NCBI GenBank assembly: GCA_015039365.1
Contig: WION01000070.1
Span: 124,001 to 188,000 of the forward strand
DNA: 64,000 bases
Direction of reading: 5' to 3'
Source of the DNA: Amanita rubescens
Lineage: Eukaryota > Basidiomycota > Agaricomycetes > Agaricales > Amanitaceae
The position numbers and the translations under genes are program-made. Shown here piece after piece: positions 29,641 through 42,015 of the stretch (its first letter is position 1; each line of letters begins with the position of its first letter). Under the pieces are notes generated by a model. The model did not search any database, was not told the DNA's origin, and saw only the letters and a list, made by a program, of their open reading frames with translations.

Positions 29641-31979
29641 CGGATGCCCGCCATATACTATCGCCTGCACAGCTGCTTTCTTCATGGTATAGTCATGGCG
29701 TTGATTGGGGCAGGGTCGTCATTCAAGCCATAGTACATGGACATATTCAGATATTAGCTTGAGCCAGGACTAGAATTTTCGTGTACAATTATTAGAGTTC
29801 TGTCAGCTCAATTAATTAAGGTTCCGAGTCTGAACCTGTTTATCTTCCCGGCATTTAAATTCTATGTTACGAATGTGTCAGTTAAGACTCAAGCTGCGCT
29901 TTGTTCCGACCTCCATAAGATCTTGTTTCAATATCATACGGAAAACGGAAACATGACATGTCGAGAGATATTTGTTTTCAGAACAACGCTCCATAAGGGT
30001 GATTCGCCGACAGTAACACGTAACATAGCCACCAAGAGACATGGCGGGTCCGAATGCGAGGAGTCGAGTTCCTCTCCTATAGCGGGTAGGCCATCGAGAA
30101 CAGAACCAGCTCACGGTGTAGAGCATTTACAGCAATAACGATCGCTGGTGTCATTTCCCCGACCGCAGAAAGCCCGAGGCTCTGTAAATGAGCGCTGGCC
30201 TCCATTATACTACTACACCGCCCGACAACATATTTGTATACTCACCCAGATAGATGATCGCATAATACGCTCGTCGGCGCCCTTCTGATGGGGCCGTATG
30301 TCACCTTCTGATTGTCATAGATCACATTACCTGCACACAATATAAACTTACTTGAAAGGAAAGAGGAATCTACATGGTTATTGCTTCAGCGTTGTGATAT
30401 TCACAAGGCTGATAAGCGGGCCCTCAAATTCAAACGCAGCGAACAACGCAAGTGCGCATCAACGCAGATCACTCAAAAGAGAGTGCAAATTCTCACACGC
30501 CTACGATTTCATTCTAAAAATTAAAATCAGCGAATCTCGCGGATCAAGATTCAGAGATCAAGATTCACCAGTGGACGGGCACAATCTTTTCAAAGACAAA
30601 GTGTCGGCTGATCCCGAGGTGGACATGCGTATATTTCGAGAGAGGGAACGGGAGCCGTGCATTGTAGAAATCCTAGTACAACTCCCCGTTTGGTACTCCT
30701 GGTTAGCAAGCTGGGAAGCAGGTCAATGTCGACGGCCGAGCGAGAGTTCCCCCAAAAGATGATGGTGACGACAACTAATAGCTACTATTACGACTCCGAG
30801 TGGCGTCAACAGTTGTCGACGCGTTCAGTATGATTCCCGAGAAGCTATGTGGGCATTTCTTTGGTTCGCTATGTTCCACAGTGTTCTAGATGTGATGCGG
30901 GTGCATAGTGTGGGCGAGCCCCGAAGGGGCTCCGGCAAGCTGAGAACGGGGGCATGTCAAGCATCGTGGGAGGGCGGCAGGACATTGCATGATGTCCTCG
31001 GCGATGCGACTGCTCGACGATGTGATGTCCCGCATTCACAACTGCCCAGTCGTGAAAGCGCAAGGGAGTGGAGGGTGGGGCGAAAGACGATGATGAGCTC
31101 GCGGGCTCGTCTTCTCAACTGGCGCGTGTATGCGACATGGACGCGGTGCGGAAGCAAGCCGCGCTGACCGCATCCACGTGACTCTCACCAAAGATCTGCG
31201 TCAAGCGCTCTCGTGCCTCACTCGCTTGACTTATCACATAAGTAACACATTCCTCAGTAACAGGTTATATGAAGGATCTCGCAAAAATTCAAGACGGTGG
31301 TGCACAACCGCAAGATTCGGGCCCTCGCGTTGTCCCCAGTACCATAATTCCTTTCCTGATAGGATGATGACGGGTCTGGGCACGGGTTTACATCGTGGAA
31401 GCGAGGCGGCAGAGAAAAGCTGTGAAAATAAGGTTAACTTGATAGTGAAATGACGATCCAGATGGTGACGGACTAGTTGCAAAAATGACGGTAAGATGTA
31501 AGTTGAGAGGACTGAAAAAGTGTACGCCAGCTGCATTCCACTGCAGAGCAATCACCATAGTGTAAGCACCCTGACCTATACGAATGTATGAACTTCGATT
31601 TGAGGCGATAGGAAATACGCTCACCTGATACATTATCCACATGTCGAACCCGCGTCGTTCAGCCGCCACTCGTTCAAAAGTTAAGGACGTCATATCATTT
31701 CGCTAGCATGTCATGCAATGATGCCTAAAAGATTGATTAACCATTGTAAGGAGAAGGCAATTGGCCACGGCGTCGTCCATTGGGATCAGTCGCGGTAGAA
31801 CCGGATAGTAGTTCCTCGGATTGGAACACTAGAGCCGTTTGGGAAGCGTGACAAGATAAAGATAGAGGAGCGTCAACTTTGCTTGAGCGCTAGGCTGTAG
31901 AATCCGATACAGTGATACAATTAGACAGCTGGTTGTTGGCCATATTAAGGGCCTTCAGAAAGCGATTAATCAAATATTA
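29641..31979. other. Gene-poor region left of the Harbinger element
   Basis: Only short frames occur here on either strand. A GC-rich patch at 30840-31170 has overlapping frames on both strands, without domains. No tRNA, repeat array or transposon end was recognised. Confidence 0.4.
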
Positions 31980-32123
31980 GTCGTACTCAATTCTAAACTT
32001 CCGCTCCCAGTTTATTTTTGATGGGGGCTGAAACGTTTGATGAGCCAAGTGCCGGCTCGGCATGGGCCAACTGAGTTCGAATCCATCAACCACAGCCACA
32101 GCGCGTCGAAACGTCGAAACGAC
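31980..32123 (+). repeat. Left TIR of Harbinger element
   Basis: It begins GTCGTACTCAATTCTAAACT and is matched in inverse orientation at 35293-35436. After the first 66 bp the match becomes imperfect but continues to a GCGCGTCGAAACGTCGAAA block. Confidence 0.9.
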
Positions 32124-32148
32124 GTCTGCCCCCTAATCCACAAGTGCT

Positions 32149-33614
32149 ATGGCTCGCACTAGGGCCATTGGGACACACTCTACAGCCACATCACGCTACA
32201 AACAACACAAGGAATCCATCAAACATCTCCACCTGCTTGCTGTACTCCTTCTCACAGAAGCAGATGATGATGATGAGGAGACTGATGCCCTGGCTTTCGC
32301 TCAGCTGGTTATTGCTGCAAAGCAACAGATACTACTTGGTGGTGGTGGTCGGTATGGCATTAGGGGAGCTTACAGGGAACCCAAATCAAAGGATTTCTTT
32401 GATCTTCTCCTGTACCAATTCTCGGAGCGATGGTTCAAAGCATGGCTAAGGTAGTACCACATCCGATCACCAAGATTTCAATCCATTGAATTATTTGGTT
32501 TTTAGGATGGACCGGAGATCCTTTTGGGATCTCCTTGACCTTATCAAACATGATCCAATCTTTATCAGTACTGGGAGATGTCCTCAACGTCCTGCAAAAT
32601 ATCAGCTGGCAACATTCCTCTGTCGTGTTGGCTCTGACTCGGCAGTCAAGACTGCAGCAGTTATGTCCATTGCAGAAGGGACAGTCTATAAATACATGGA
32701 GTGAGTCTGTAAAGCTGTTCGACACATCCGTAATGACCATTTGTCTTGGCCAGGACCTCTGCGACGTGCATACATTTCAAATGAAATGGAAAAGTCAGGT
32801 TTTCCAGGTTGTCTTGGGGCAGCTGATGGGACATATATCCAACTTTCTGACAAGCCCCTACAAAATCCATATGCATTTTGGTGCCGAAAAAAGTTCTATG
32901 CAGTATGTTGTGTCATGTTCCATTTGTTAATTTTAGGCCATTGTTTGAATTAAGTTACAACTTACAGGTTATTGTTCAAGCAACTGTGGATCATCGTGCC
33001 ATCTTCACTTCTTATGATTTTGGTTGGCCTGGCTCAGTTCAAGATAGCCGTGTCTTTAGGAACTCAGATCTTTGGCACCATCGTCAGGAATACTTTGAAC
33101 CTCATGAGTACATTATTGTTGACAAAGGTATTGTGATGGTGATATACTTTGGATTGAACTACTAATGGAGGCTATGTTGGCAGGCTACCCATTGACCAAC
33201 TTTTCTATTCGTCCATTCAATGATTATGATCTGACTGGAGATCCTGCTGAGGCTGCAAGGCGAAAAGCATGGAACCGTCAACTGTCATCTGTTCGAATCT
33301 TTGTAGAGCATGCATTTGGACGCCTTAAAGGTCGTTTTCCCTATCTGCGCATGATGCCAGGGCGAAACTTAACAGAGATGTATCGCATCATTGAAGCACT
33401 GATGATACTTCATAACATCTTAGAGGAGCATGGTGATGACCCAACAACAATTGCTGGATTCAATGGGCAGGAGGATGAAGATGTTGCTGGTGTACAGGGT
33501 GCTGGACCTGATGATCTTGTGCAAGACAACAGTGGTGATGAACTTCACAGACAAGGTCTACTTCGCAGAAAGAATCTTCTTGATTACTTTATATATAACT
33601 ACCAGGATGATTAA
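32149..33614 (+). pseudogene. Harbinger DDE transposase, one in-frame TGA
   Basis: The transposase cuts and rejoins the element ends together with the Myb-like partner. Exons are 32149-32450, 32506-32902, 32968-33127 and 33184-33614 (introns 55, 65 and 56 bp), giving 430 codons. The DDE_Tnp_4 core is present: first Asp in GAADGTY, second Asp in GSVQDSR, Glu in VEHAFGRLKGRF, then the LHNIL block. At 32702-32704 a TGA interrupts the frame in a stretch where relatives usually have Arg (KYME*VCKAVRH), one change from CGA. A GTGAGT donor sits at the same spot, but splicing there breaks the conserved frame. The protein is otherwise complete, so the defect looks recent. Confidence 0.85.
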
Positions 33615-33779
33615 CACTGACTACTATCATTAACAAGCATTACATATTAAAGTTGTTGCACATATATGTAAAAAGGAACAAAAGAATGAAGGAATGTGTG
33701 GATTAAAGTGTTTAAGGAAGAAAGGAATGTGGTGATATGTTTAAAAAATAAAGGAAAGATTAGAAGATTATTCAGTACA
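33615..33779. other. Convergent 3' region of the two Harbinger genes
   Basis: AT-rich spacer between the two stop codons, presumably containing both polyadenylation regions. No coding sequence. Confidence 0.5.
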
Positions 33780-35059
33780 TTACATACCACGTTGTGCATG
33801 TAACTCCTTCACCAATGCTTCTCCCTCAGCTCGAACAATCGGATTACTGTGTTCCAACATCATCATTGCCCGCTGCCATTCATCCCTGTTGAGACGCCTT
33901 CTCCTATCCTCATCTTCACGTTCTTCGCGACGCTTCGCCAACTCAACCTTCATCTGCATTGTCGTCACAGCAGATTGGAGTAGCGAGTTCAATGTGATGT
34001 CTTCTTTGCTTTCAGTCTTCTTCAGCTTTTTCTTGAGAGGTGTTGTCGTAGATTCATCCGAAGAATCAGAGATGGTAGCTCGAGAATTGAAATCACGATG
34101 ACGAATGACAGTCGAGTCGTCACGGGCACTGTACATAAATACGCTTGAATTTTGTTATGTTCCATGAAAATGCGACGTACACTTTATTGATCATTTCATA
34201 GATAACAGAGTTCTTGAATTTTTCAAGAACTTTCTTTGAGAACCCACCATACTTGTCAGATGGAGACTCCTCATCATCGTCATCATCCCCATCACCTCCT
34301 CCTGTGTGTTCCTCCATCTCGCGAACAGCCTTATACTTCGGCCATGCCTGATTTGACCAGTAGTTGCGGATTTGTGTTGGAGTAATCCTGCCTGGAGGTG
34401 CTAGAATCTTCTGCGAAAGCTGAGAGAGATGGTAAGATAATAGCCGTTCACCAAAAACAAGGATTACATACCGTCACCCAAAAAATAGCCTGCTTGATAC
34501 GCATTTCAGGCCACTGCTTCTCATCGGTCAGCCATTCGACAATCCGTAGTTTGTCATCCTCAGTAAGGTTATACGTAGATGTATCCTCCTTCACCTCCGA
34601 GAGTTTTAGCTGGGTCGCTTCACGAGAGGCTGGTGAAAGCTTAGCTATCTCGTCATCTGACCCCCCTCCAGCACGTCGATTCATGGCCCCAGAACGGCTG
34701 CCTGCCCCTCTAGCTCGCTTCTTGGATGCCGGTACATGCTGTACAGCTGGTACATTCTCTTTGTCAGAAAGAGGAGCTGAGGGTGGAGCTGTGGCCCGTA
34801 GTTTAGTGACTTGTAAAATGCAACGTATTACAGACTTACGGGCAAATTCTGCTGCTATGGGACGATTTACGGGCGCAACCTGGATGACCTGCGATGTCAC
34901 CTTCTGATTTTGCATGCTCTGCACGACAGGTAGGCTGGGAGAGCTCCATTGCATGCTTTGGTATGAGCTTTGACGAAGATTTGTCGCAGTGGGGCCTCGT
35001 TCTTGAGCGTGGTCGACTTGTGGGGTGGGGCTGTTGGACAAATACAACCCCTGGGGCAA
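33780..35059 (-). CDS. Myb/SANT-like protein of Harbinger element
   Basis: This is the DNA-binding partner that in known Harbinger systems brings the transposase to the ends and into the nucleus. Exons are 35059-34472, 34419-34181 and 34128-33780 (introns 52 bp each), 391 residues with an intact frame. The N-terminal third is low complexity, followed by a basic stretch (KKRARGAGSR). The trihelix-like region is LTEDDKLRIVEWLTDEKQW..RIKQAIFWV..RITPTQIRNYWSNQAWPKYK, shown here with gaps. Next come an acidic Gly/Asp run and a C-terminal Lys/Glu/Arg-rich helix that is probably a coiled coil. The start at 35059 is the first ATG in this frame; a further upstream exon cannot be excluded. Confidence 0.8.
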
Positions 35060-35292
35060 GATGTGATTGCTTATACACCTATTGAGTCAGGAGAAAAGGA
35101 TATATATCCAAGCATAGACGTACCTAGCACCAGTTCCCCATACAGCACCCCCATTCCCACTGTTCCAGGTCAGATTCTCATCAAGAGGGCCATGTATGAG
35201 CTCAGAGTTGCTGACATGTGGTCCAGGGAGGTGTTGAGCATCAGAGAAATGACGTAGTGGCAGCATTGAACGCTGGTGATGTCCTGCTGAGC

Positions 35293-35436
35293 CCATTTCG
35301 ACGTTTCGACGCGCCGTGGCCTGTGGCTTATGGATTCAAACTCAGCTGGCGTTTGCCGGGACGGCACTCTGCTCATCAAACGTTTCAGCCCCCATCAAAA
35401 ATAAACTGGGAGCGGAAGTTTAGAATTGAGTACGAC
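35293..35436 (-). repeat. Right TIR of Harbinger element
   Basis: Inverse of the left TIR, ending GAATTGAGTACGAC at 35436. A TATTA follows as on the left side. Confidence 0.9.
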
Positions 35437-35441
35437 TATTA

Positions 35442-37115
35442 GAGGATAAGCGGAGGCTCGGGAACGCGGACAGGCGATACTGCGTACAACCGGGAGTATT
35501 ACGACGCCAAGCTAGGCCAAATAACTCGGCTCCAAACGGCTTGACTTTATTTTTAGTAGCCACATGCAATATTATAGTACCGTTCAGCCTGCTGCTGGAC
35601 GGCAACTCAACTCGACAGGGAAGACTCATTTGCACTGCCACCTGAGTGCCATCTTATATGATTCTACCCTTTCGCTCTGAGTCCAGGAATCAAATTCATC
35701 TCAAGCCTCGGCGGAGTTTTCCACTCACAGTGCTTTGAAACACCTGAGAGCGCTACTTCTTTCACCTTCGAACCCCACATCGCAATAATTCTCTACAGTG
35801 CAGGAAATCATATGAACGTCAGACAGTGTTTCTATGGTGGGCTTGTTCCACTGCTCAACTAGTCTCAACCTAACCTGATTTCATGCAGGAGGAAAGAGAC
35901 GCTACGGATAGAACCACCTTCAATGTCGTCGGCTTCACGACGGGTGCCACGAATCGACAGATTCTACGCCACTCGTCTACCTATCTGGCCATCCCTAGCA
36001 ATCTCCTGGACGATTCTTGCTCTTTCTGATGCGCGAACTTATCCTCTTTGTTTCACCCCCTGCTTCTTAGCCTTTGCAATCGCAGCAGATGTCGGCCCCA
36101 TCGCGAGCCAACCGGCGACTATCAGAGTGCGTCTCTTCCAACATAATTTACGCTTCTCTCTTACCATGTTTTAGAAAGAAAAAATCCCAAACGTTAGAGT
36201 ACGACTACGCTATGCAAGAAGCGAATGGGCGGTTGGAAAGCGACACATAAGAGATCGTGAGACATGTTGTGCGCTTGCGACGGGTACGACCCATTCCCAT
36301 AATTATGTTCGAGGTCACTCACGAGCCACAGGTTGCAGTGCACTGTGCACCCTCAATATACGTACCCTCGACCAAGCAGTGGTGGACGAATATCTTTTGT
36401 TAAGTAAACCAGGAGGCAGACGCGTTGTGCCTACCCTATGATCAACACTGTGCCTAGCTCTCCGAGCGTCACATTGTCCGTCTCAAGGATGATATGTTAA
36501 AGAAGGAACCCGCCAACGTGATAGCCACAATGTCATTCGCCAAGCGCGGTGGTACGAACAGCATTCACGATGGTTCAGAAGCTGTGGTCGAGTCAGATTC
36601 ACTCGAATGCCCGAGGCCCCGACATGGTGGGGCCGCAAGATCGTAAGCAGTGCCACCGTTGAGGACTGCGGCCGACGTCATCACCCTTATCACTCCATCA
36701 CTCCAGATCACTCGTATCACCCCTCGCTTAACGGCTGTAAGTCCGAGACGGCCATTCTACGCATTTCAACAAAGGGGGGAAAGTCCAAGGGTGGTTCTCG
36801 GATCCGCCACTTTGCAGCCCATACCAAGATGTTTCTATTGGTGGCGACGAACGTCATTTCAGACCGCAAGAAACGAACGACTTGTCTAGGAACCACGGCC
36901 ATCGAAAGTCATGGATACCATCGGATCAATATCACTTGTGTGGGCATCCGCTGATCCGGAGCGCTTAAAGGAGATGGAAGATGTTTCGTCGTGCGTCTCA
37001 GACTGGGGCTTCCTGGGGACGTTTGCCATTAAACATCACGTTCACGGTTGAGAGGAGCACGTGCATAAAAAGGGCAGAAAAGCATGAAAATGTGATTGAT
37101 TCCTACCACATCTCA
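35442..37115. other. Intergenic region
   Basis: No supported gene. A plus frame at 35883-36029 (48 codons) is protein-like but has no partner exon that I can join. AT content and stops increase towards 37080. A TATA-like GCATAAAAAG precedes the next gene near 37062. Confidence 0.4.
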
Positions 37116-37127
37116 GAGCCGGTCTCT
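37116..37127 (+). promoter_or_regulatory. Shared GAGCYGGTCTCY motif, secreted family member 1
   Basis: GAGCCGGTCTCT lies 91 bp before the ATG and downstream of a TATA-like element. The same 12-mer pattern occurs before the other four loci of the family, so it may mark the transcription start or bind a shared regulator. Confidence 0.5.
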
Positions 37128-37206
37128 GTTCTTAACCACCTGTTTTTACCTCGTCCGTAATTCAATACCAAATCTTCCGTCTGGAACTGCCTTGAGGACG
37201 TCAACC

Positions 37207-38277
37207 ATGTTGTTTTTGCACGCGTTGTTTTTCTTCCTATTCAGCACCCTTGTTATCTCGGTCCCTGTTGGTTCCAAGGCCGGCCGCTCTCCGAAGGGCA
37301 TCGCGATCGATACCCTGAACACGGTCGCGTCGGGTAGAATCCCCCCGCTTGACTTACCTCTGGCTGCTCATGGTTTCTGGATCCCCCTCTCCGGACACAA
37401 CGTAAGCGGATCCCTGATCAACCAGATTCGTCATATATCATTCATCTCACACAGTCCGAAATTTTAGCGGCACAGCCTAACAATGTTTTGCGAATTGGAC
37501 CTTACGACAAAGTTAGTCAAGCTGACCGTGGACCCGTAGAGCTTTGGGAACTGCCAGGGGGTTCGCCTGGTCCTCTAACACTCAAAGAGGTTATCAGAGA
37601 TCGTTCACAATTCCAGAGTCTTCACGACACGGTTTGGATTTGGTTCCCGACTGTTAGTGATCTGTTTTAATTTGACAATCCTCACACGTACCATTTGCAG
37701 GAGTACGATGTCGCTGGACGACGTAAAAGCTTGGCTTATGTCCGAATCAAAGGCAATAGATTCGTGATAAAGGTCGTCGAGTTGGAAATAGAAGAGATTT
37801 CAAGGAAAACGGTGTCCTCGGTGTCCCTGCATTCAGAAGCCCTAGATTACTGGTACCGCCCAGACTCACCCAATAAAAAAGTAAGTGGAAATTTGCTTTC
37901 TCCGTGAATTCTTATATATTATATCAAATACAGAAAAAAGACAGTACCGACCAAGTTATGCAAATTAGAGAATCTGAAGGAAAGGTTATGCTTTGGAAAT
38001 TTGCAGCGGGTTCTACGCCTGGGGTTCTGCAAAAATATATGCCTGGGGATCTAGAAAAATCGTACATTAACATTGGCGAAAAATGCGCCGATATCGCAGA
38101 CGAGTGGATGCCGTATCCAACTGTCAGTGATCTACTGATATGTGAAGTATCTGACACGTCTCATCAAACTTACAGACCAACCTTCAGAATCGTGATAAGG
38201 TGCTTCTCGTCCAAAATGCACACGGTGGATGCCAGACGGACCTCATCACCTGGAGAGCGAAAGTGACGTGGAAGTGA
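37207..38277 (+). CDS. Secreted protein, family member 1 (five exons)
   Basis: This is a predicted secreted protein of 287 residues with unknown function. Exons are 37207-37401, 37455-37652, 37701-37880, 37934-38122 and 38176-38277; every exon length is a multiple of three, so all introns are phase 0. The signal peptide is MLFLHALFFFLFSTLVISVPVG, with cleavage likely near residue 20. Exons 2 and 4 both end in a Trp-x(n)-Pro-Thr pattern directly before a GTYAGTGATCT donor, suggesting exon duplication; the protein looks like two copies of the shorter relatives. No catalytic motif or cysteine pattern was found. It resembles lineage-specific small secreted proteins of Agaricomycetes in organisation. 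Confidence 0.75.
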
Positions 38278-39821
38278 GAGTCATTCACGTTTATTCAAGA
38301 CATCAGGACATGTATTCGACATTTTATGCTCCTACGAATTTCACGTCTCTCCCAGCGATACCATCTTGCTATTATATATTTATTTCACTTTTGGCACTCA
38401 CTACACTCCACGCTCGTTGCTCATATCCCTTGGCCCTGAGGGTGGGCAATGAAATGGTCAAGTAGAGCGAGGGCTGCTCATTAAAACACAGCCCGTTGCT
38501 TTTAACTCTGGTGCCGAATATAACAAAAGAGCAGAAACTGTAGTTTTTGGGCATGAACTAAGCTTCAACGGTACTCTTGAAGACGATGAGCAGATTACAA
38601 AGGCTTGTATATTCGGTATCCCTAAGTGTTCTAAATTCGAAAATCTTTCAAGTGTCTCAATACGAAGTAATTTCCGACATACATACCGTGATTCATGTCT
38701 ATGATATATGCGCGCGAACAGGCCAAGATGAGATCAGTGTACACAACGCTTCAGCTCTCACGGAACTTTGACTTGCCTGACGAAATATCTTGGCAGTGGC
38801 TCGTTGACTCGGCTTCAATTTGAAGATTATGTCCAGTGTAGTCCCTGTGTCGTACTTCACTTGCCGCATTGTTTTTCAGAAGGAGGTTGTTATCGAAAGG
38901 ATGCTGCCCGCTGAACATCGGGACCTAATTGCTCCTCCTTCTCGTGTACGGAAAAGATTGTCGTAATGGAGGTCGGTTACTGATATAAAGATAGCAGCTA
39001 AGATAATGGGGTATCAGCCATTGTAATCACCGTCTCGTGTCCAGAAAAGGTTACCGTGAACATGGTGTCAACAAGCACCCACAAATTCAAACTCTTACAC
39101 GACTCAAACCCGCTGTTATGATTCACGGTAAGCCAAGCAGATGCTTCAATGGTCCAGGATCCAATGCTAATCGTGGTTCATCTAGAATTCCAAATTGCTA
39201 TTCCTCCGCCGTCACAATTAGCCGTGGATTCGAAATGAACATAATTCGCAGCGTCACCGAAGAGTCCGACTTTTACCCAAAGTTAGGACTGCGTCGCCAG
39301 CATGAGACTTGACTACTTCTCTGTACGTCCACTTCAAGAACCGGCGAACACTGCGACGAAACCCCAGCTTACAGCTGTGTCAGGAGTCTGTTACCTGGAC
39401 CCTACCCCTCGGTACCCCGGACACCGTCGTATCAAGGAGCCATCAAACCATGGTGACATCGATCACTTGCCATGACCAAATACGGCGAAGTGTGTCCTCG
39501 ACAGCTTGAAGCGACTAGCCAAGCCACTAGGCAGGCGGTGGATATATAAAGGCGGCTCTCGCTGACGTTGGACCGCCTCCCACTCTCTCTTCCCTTTGCA
39601 TCCTCTGCACAGAAAGTGGGTAGCAGCCCCCGCTTAACCTCGTTATCGCCGCGCAACAGGTATAACACACGTGTCAGGATCTGCTTATCAGGTTGCTATC
39701 CTGGTATTGTTGTTCGGATTTAGGTTCGACAGGGTTCAAGTAGGCCACCATTGTTATTTTCCCGACCTCTTTTTTCTCGCGACAAACAGAATCATTCCAT
39801 TCTTTGGTTTTTTCCCAGCTA
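38278..39821. other. Intergenic region with an isolated TATA box
   Basis: No gene could be supported. A good TATATAAA lies at 39543-39550 with a CT-rich stretch behind it, as expected for a promoter, yet no frame follows it before 39760. It may be an upstream promoter of the gene at 39994 with a spliced 5' leader. Confidence 0.35.
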
Positions 39822-39827
39822 TATAAA
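39822..39827 (+). promoter_or_regulatory. TATA box of the gene at 39994
   Basis: TATAAA in the context CAGCTATATAAATCCCGC, 167 bp before the ATG, followed by a pyrimidine-rich leader typical of well-expressed fungal genes. Confidence 0.5.
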
Positions 39828-39993
39828 TCCCGCTCGTTGATTCCCAGCCTTTTCGGATCGCTTCTGCCATCCGCCCCTCATCGCGTCCCCACCCCTGTTC
39901 CCTTTACTTCCTTGACCGCCCCCGCATTTCTTTTCTTTCAGTCCCGCGGACCCGTTCATCTTCGTCGATTTTCCTCCACTAGAGGATTTCATA

Positions 39994-41247
39994 ATGCCCG
40001 TACTTCGTCGACCCCTTCGCGAGCGCCGTAATGTGCAACTAAATGTCGCCACTTCTCCTTCAAAGGAGAATGACAACAGATCTACCAGCATCCAGACTAA
40101 GCACAGCTACATCAAAGCCAAAGCGCCCGTTCGAGGGGGTCGTCGTTTGCGTCTCAGCAATGGTCAAGGCAAATTCACGCCAGACACCCGTTCGTCACCT
40201 GCACGTCAGGCTATTGCCTTCAGAAGCGAGCCTGAAATGCCGAAGAATGCGGTGGAGCAGGTGCGACCCAATGCTACGCCTGCCCCGCTTTCTCAAGAGC
40301 TTAACCTCGACCTGGATTACGACATCGAACTGGAGAACTACGATCCGTTCTCGACGCAGATTTCGATGCAAGGCCATTTCACTCCGTCCTCTGACCCGTC
40401 TTCTCCCAGCTTCTTCCAAGACGTCTTTTCCCAGAACGGTCATAGCAATGCCGGTAGCTTCTCTTTGGCTTACGAAGAACCAAGCTTATACTCCGTGGGC
40501 GAAGAGGACCTTCAGTCCATGCACGAGTTTCTTCCATTCCTTTTTATCGCCTTCTCAAATGGACAATACACGCCTGCTTCGCTCAAAGCCTCCTACGGCA
40601 TTGACTTTACCCATATTGTCAAGATTGCCTACCCTTCTCTCCTCAGCGACGACTGCCCTGGTTCCATCTCCACCAGCGTGAACAAGAAGACAGGTGTGCA
40701 AACGTTGACCTTGACGATCGCCGCACCTCAGTCCCACTCTCGCTCTTCTTCGACTGGTTCTGCTTACGGAGACTCTCCGTCCCGCCGCAGACTCAAGGGG
40801 AGACGGCATGCACGAACAGGGGTCAGCCAGCGCATGTTTACGTTGTTGACGGAGGAGCAGTTATTGGCTGCCAGAGATTTCTTATCTCTGGCGTTGCCTT
40901 ACTACCTGGAGGCAAGGCCGAGCACCATGAAGGTGTCGGGCGAGAACGTTGCCGTGTTGATCACCGCACCGGGAGGAGGTTCAAAGCCAGCTTATGGCAT
41001 GGACGATATGGAGGAACTCGGACTTGACGGGTTTGGACGTACAGGCGACAACAACGGATCGGATAAAGGCGGTGCAGCCGACATCATTTCTGCCATTACG
41101 TGCTATCTCTCGTTCGCGTCTGAGACGCCTGTCGAAACGGTTTTGGCATATATTGATGAAGAAGAGTGTCTAGGGGACGAATGGAAGGATGCAATCAGTT
41201 GCGATGAGGATGGTGTTGGATTTGTTCAAAAGGTGGTGGACATGTAA
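39994..41247 (+). CDS. Unknown single-exon protein of 417 residues
   Basis: I do not recognise this protein. The first 110 residues are basic and low complexity (RRPLRERRN, KAPVRGGRRLRLS). An acidic patch (LDLDYDIELENYD) and a Ser/Pro-rich segment follow. From about 165 there is a folded-looking region (MHEFLPFLFIAFSNGQYTPA), then a second basic linker near 255-275. The C-terminal 140 residues alternate helices and strands (LLTEEQLLAARDFLSLALPYY, and ADIISAITCYLSFASETPVE). That end faintly recalls dual-specificity phosphatase folds, but no CxxxxxR active site exists, so I do not claim it. Codon use and the clean TATA support a real gene. A competing 212-codon frame at 40043 is a shadow. Confidence 0.75.
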   Translation: MPVLRRPLRERRNVQLNVATSPSKENDNRSTSIQTKHSYIKAKAPVRGGRRLRLSNGQGKFTPDTRSSPARQAIAFRSEPEMPKNAVEQVRPNATPAPLSQELNLDLDYDIELENYDPFSTQISMQGHFTPSSDPSSPSFFQDVFSQNGHSNAGSFSLAYEEPSLYSVGEEDLQSMHEFLPFLFIAFSNGQYTPASLKASYGIDFTHIVKIAYPSLLSDDCPGSISTSVNKKTGVQTLTLTIAAPQSHSRSSSTGSAYGDSPSRRRLKGRRHARTGVSQRMFTLLTEEQLLAARDFLSLALPYYLEARPSTMKVSGENVAVLITAPGGGSKPAYGMDDMEELGLDGFGRTGDNNGSDKGGAADIISAITCYLSFASETPVETVLAYIDEEECLGDEWKDAISCDEDGVGFVQKVVDM

Positions 41248-42015
41248 CCTCTTCTTCCTTTTGGAGGTGACGAAGCCCCGGCCCCTTGGTGTGTCGGAGA
41301 TGGATCGATGTTGTTGATGAAGGACCGACCCAATTCGTGCTCGACAAAGTTCGAGCGTTACGTTTTTAATTCTCAGAAAGAACGAAGAACGAAGAAAATA
41401 TTTCATACGAGCCTACGAAACGAAAAGCGCGGATAAATCTTTTTTTTTTTTTGCGAATCCCCGTCATACGTGAAACCCCGCCTACTTTTTGTTCATATTG
41501 TTCTGTTCGCCAGGTCATTAATCCATCGTCTACGCACCGTTCGTCACCGTTTCGAACGTTGTATTCTTGAACTTTTTTTCTCAAAGCCCCGTTGCTTATT
41601 TATTGCTGGGTGCGCTAGGCAGCCCCGCTTTTTTGACAAAGTGACACCCTCTCTTTGACCTACACCTGTTTTGTTTCGCTCATAATTATTATTGCATGTT
41701 GTACGCCGATGCAACTGTACCTTGTATGTACAGAATATATTTGCTAGGTACCAGTTTGGCAATATATTATTTATGGTACGATGAGGTGGTGGCCCATGTT
41801 CCGGTTTCACCCGGTGTCGTAACCAAACTGGAATACATTCAGTTCTACCACTCTGGCAAGTGATACGCGCCCTCCAGTGCCCATTCCTCGTTGACAGTCG
41901 ATGAAGGATTCAGCCGCCTCGCACAACATGTCGCGGGCTGAACCTATTGCAAAAAGGACGTCGATGGGTGTTCTTTCCAGTTTTGCTGAAGTCTTCTTTG
42001 CGTCTGCAGGCCACA
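41248..42015. other. 3' region between two convergent genes
   Basis: It contains a T-run at 41439-41452 and AT-rich 3' ends. A minus-strand frame at 41807-42103 overlaps the end of the next gene in another frame. It could be a shadow or an alternative C-terminus, and I found no intron of sensible size joining them. Confidence 0.45.

Larger units (their letters stand above)
31980..35436 (+). mobile_element. PIF/Harbinger DNA transposon with two genes
   Basis: The element has terminal inverted repeats of about 145 bp (31980-32123 and 35293-35436); the outer 66 bp are identical by eye. Both ends are flanked by TATTA (31975-31979 and 35437-35441), although Harbinger elements usually duplicate 3 bp, so the precise boundary is uncertain within those bases. 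It carries a DDE transposase gene on the plus strand and, convergently, a Myb/SANT-like gene on the minus strand. This is the standard two-gene layout of the superfamily. Good TIR identity suggests recent activity. Confidence 0.93.

Noticed and set aside
30847..31167. GC-rich 106-codon ORF as a gene
   Set aside because: Both strands are open there, as expected from high GC; no domain, promoter or splice pattern was seen.
32070..32085. tRNA-like B box (GTTCGAATCC) in the Harbinger left TIR
   Set aside because: No acceptor stem, anticodon arm or A box at the right distance; the same words recur inversely in the right TIR as part of the repeat.
39994..41247. Dual-specificity phosphatase assignment
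   Set aside because: The fold resemblance is vague and the catalytic CxxxxxR motif is absent.
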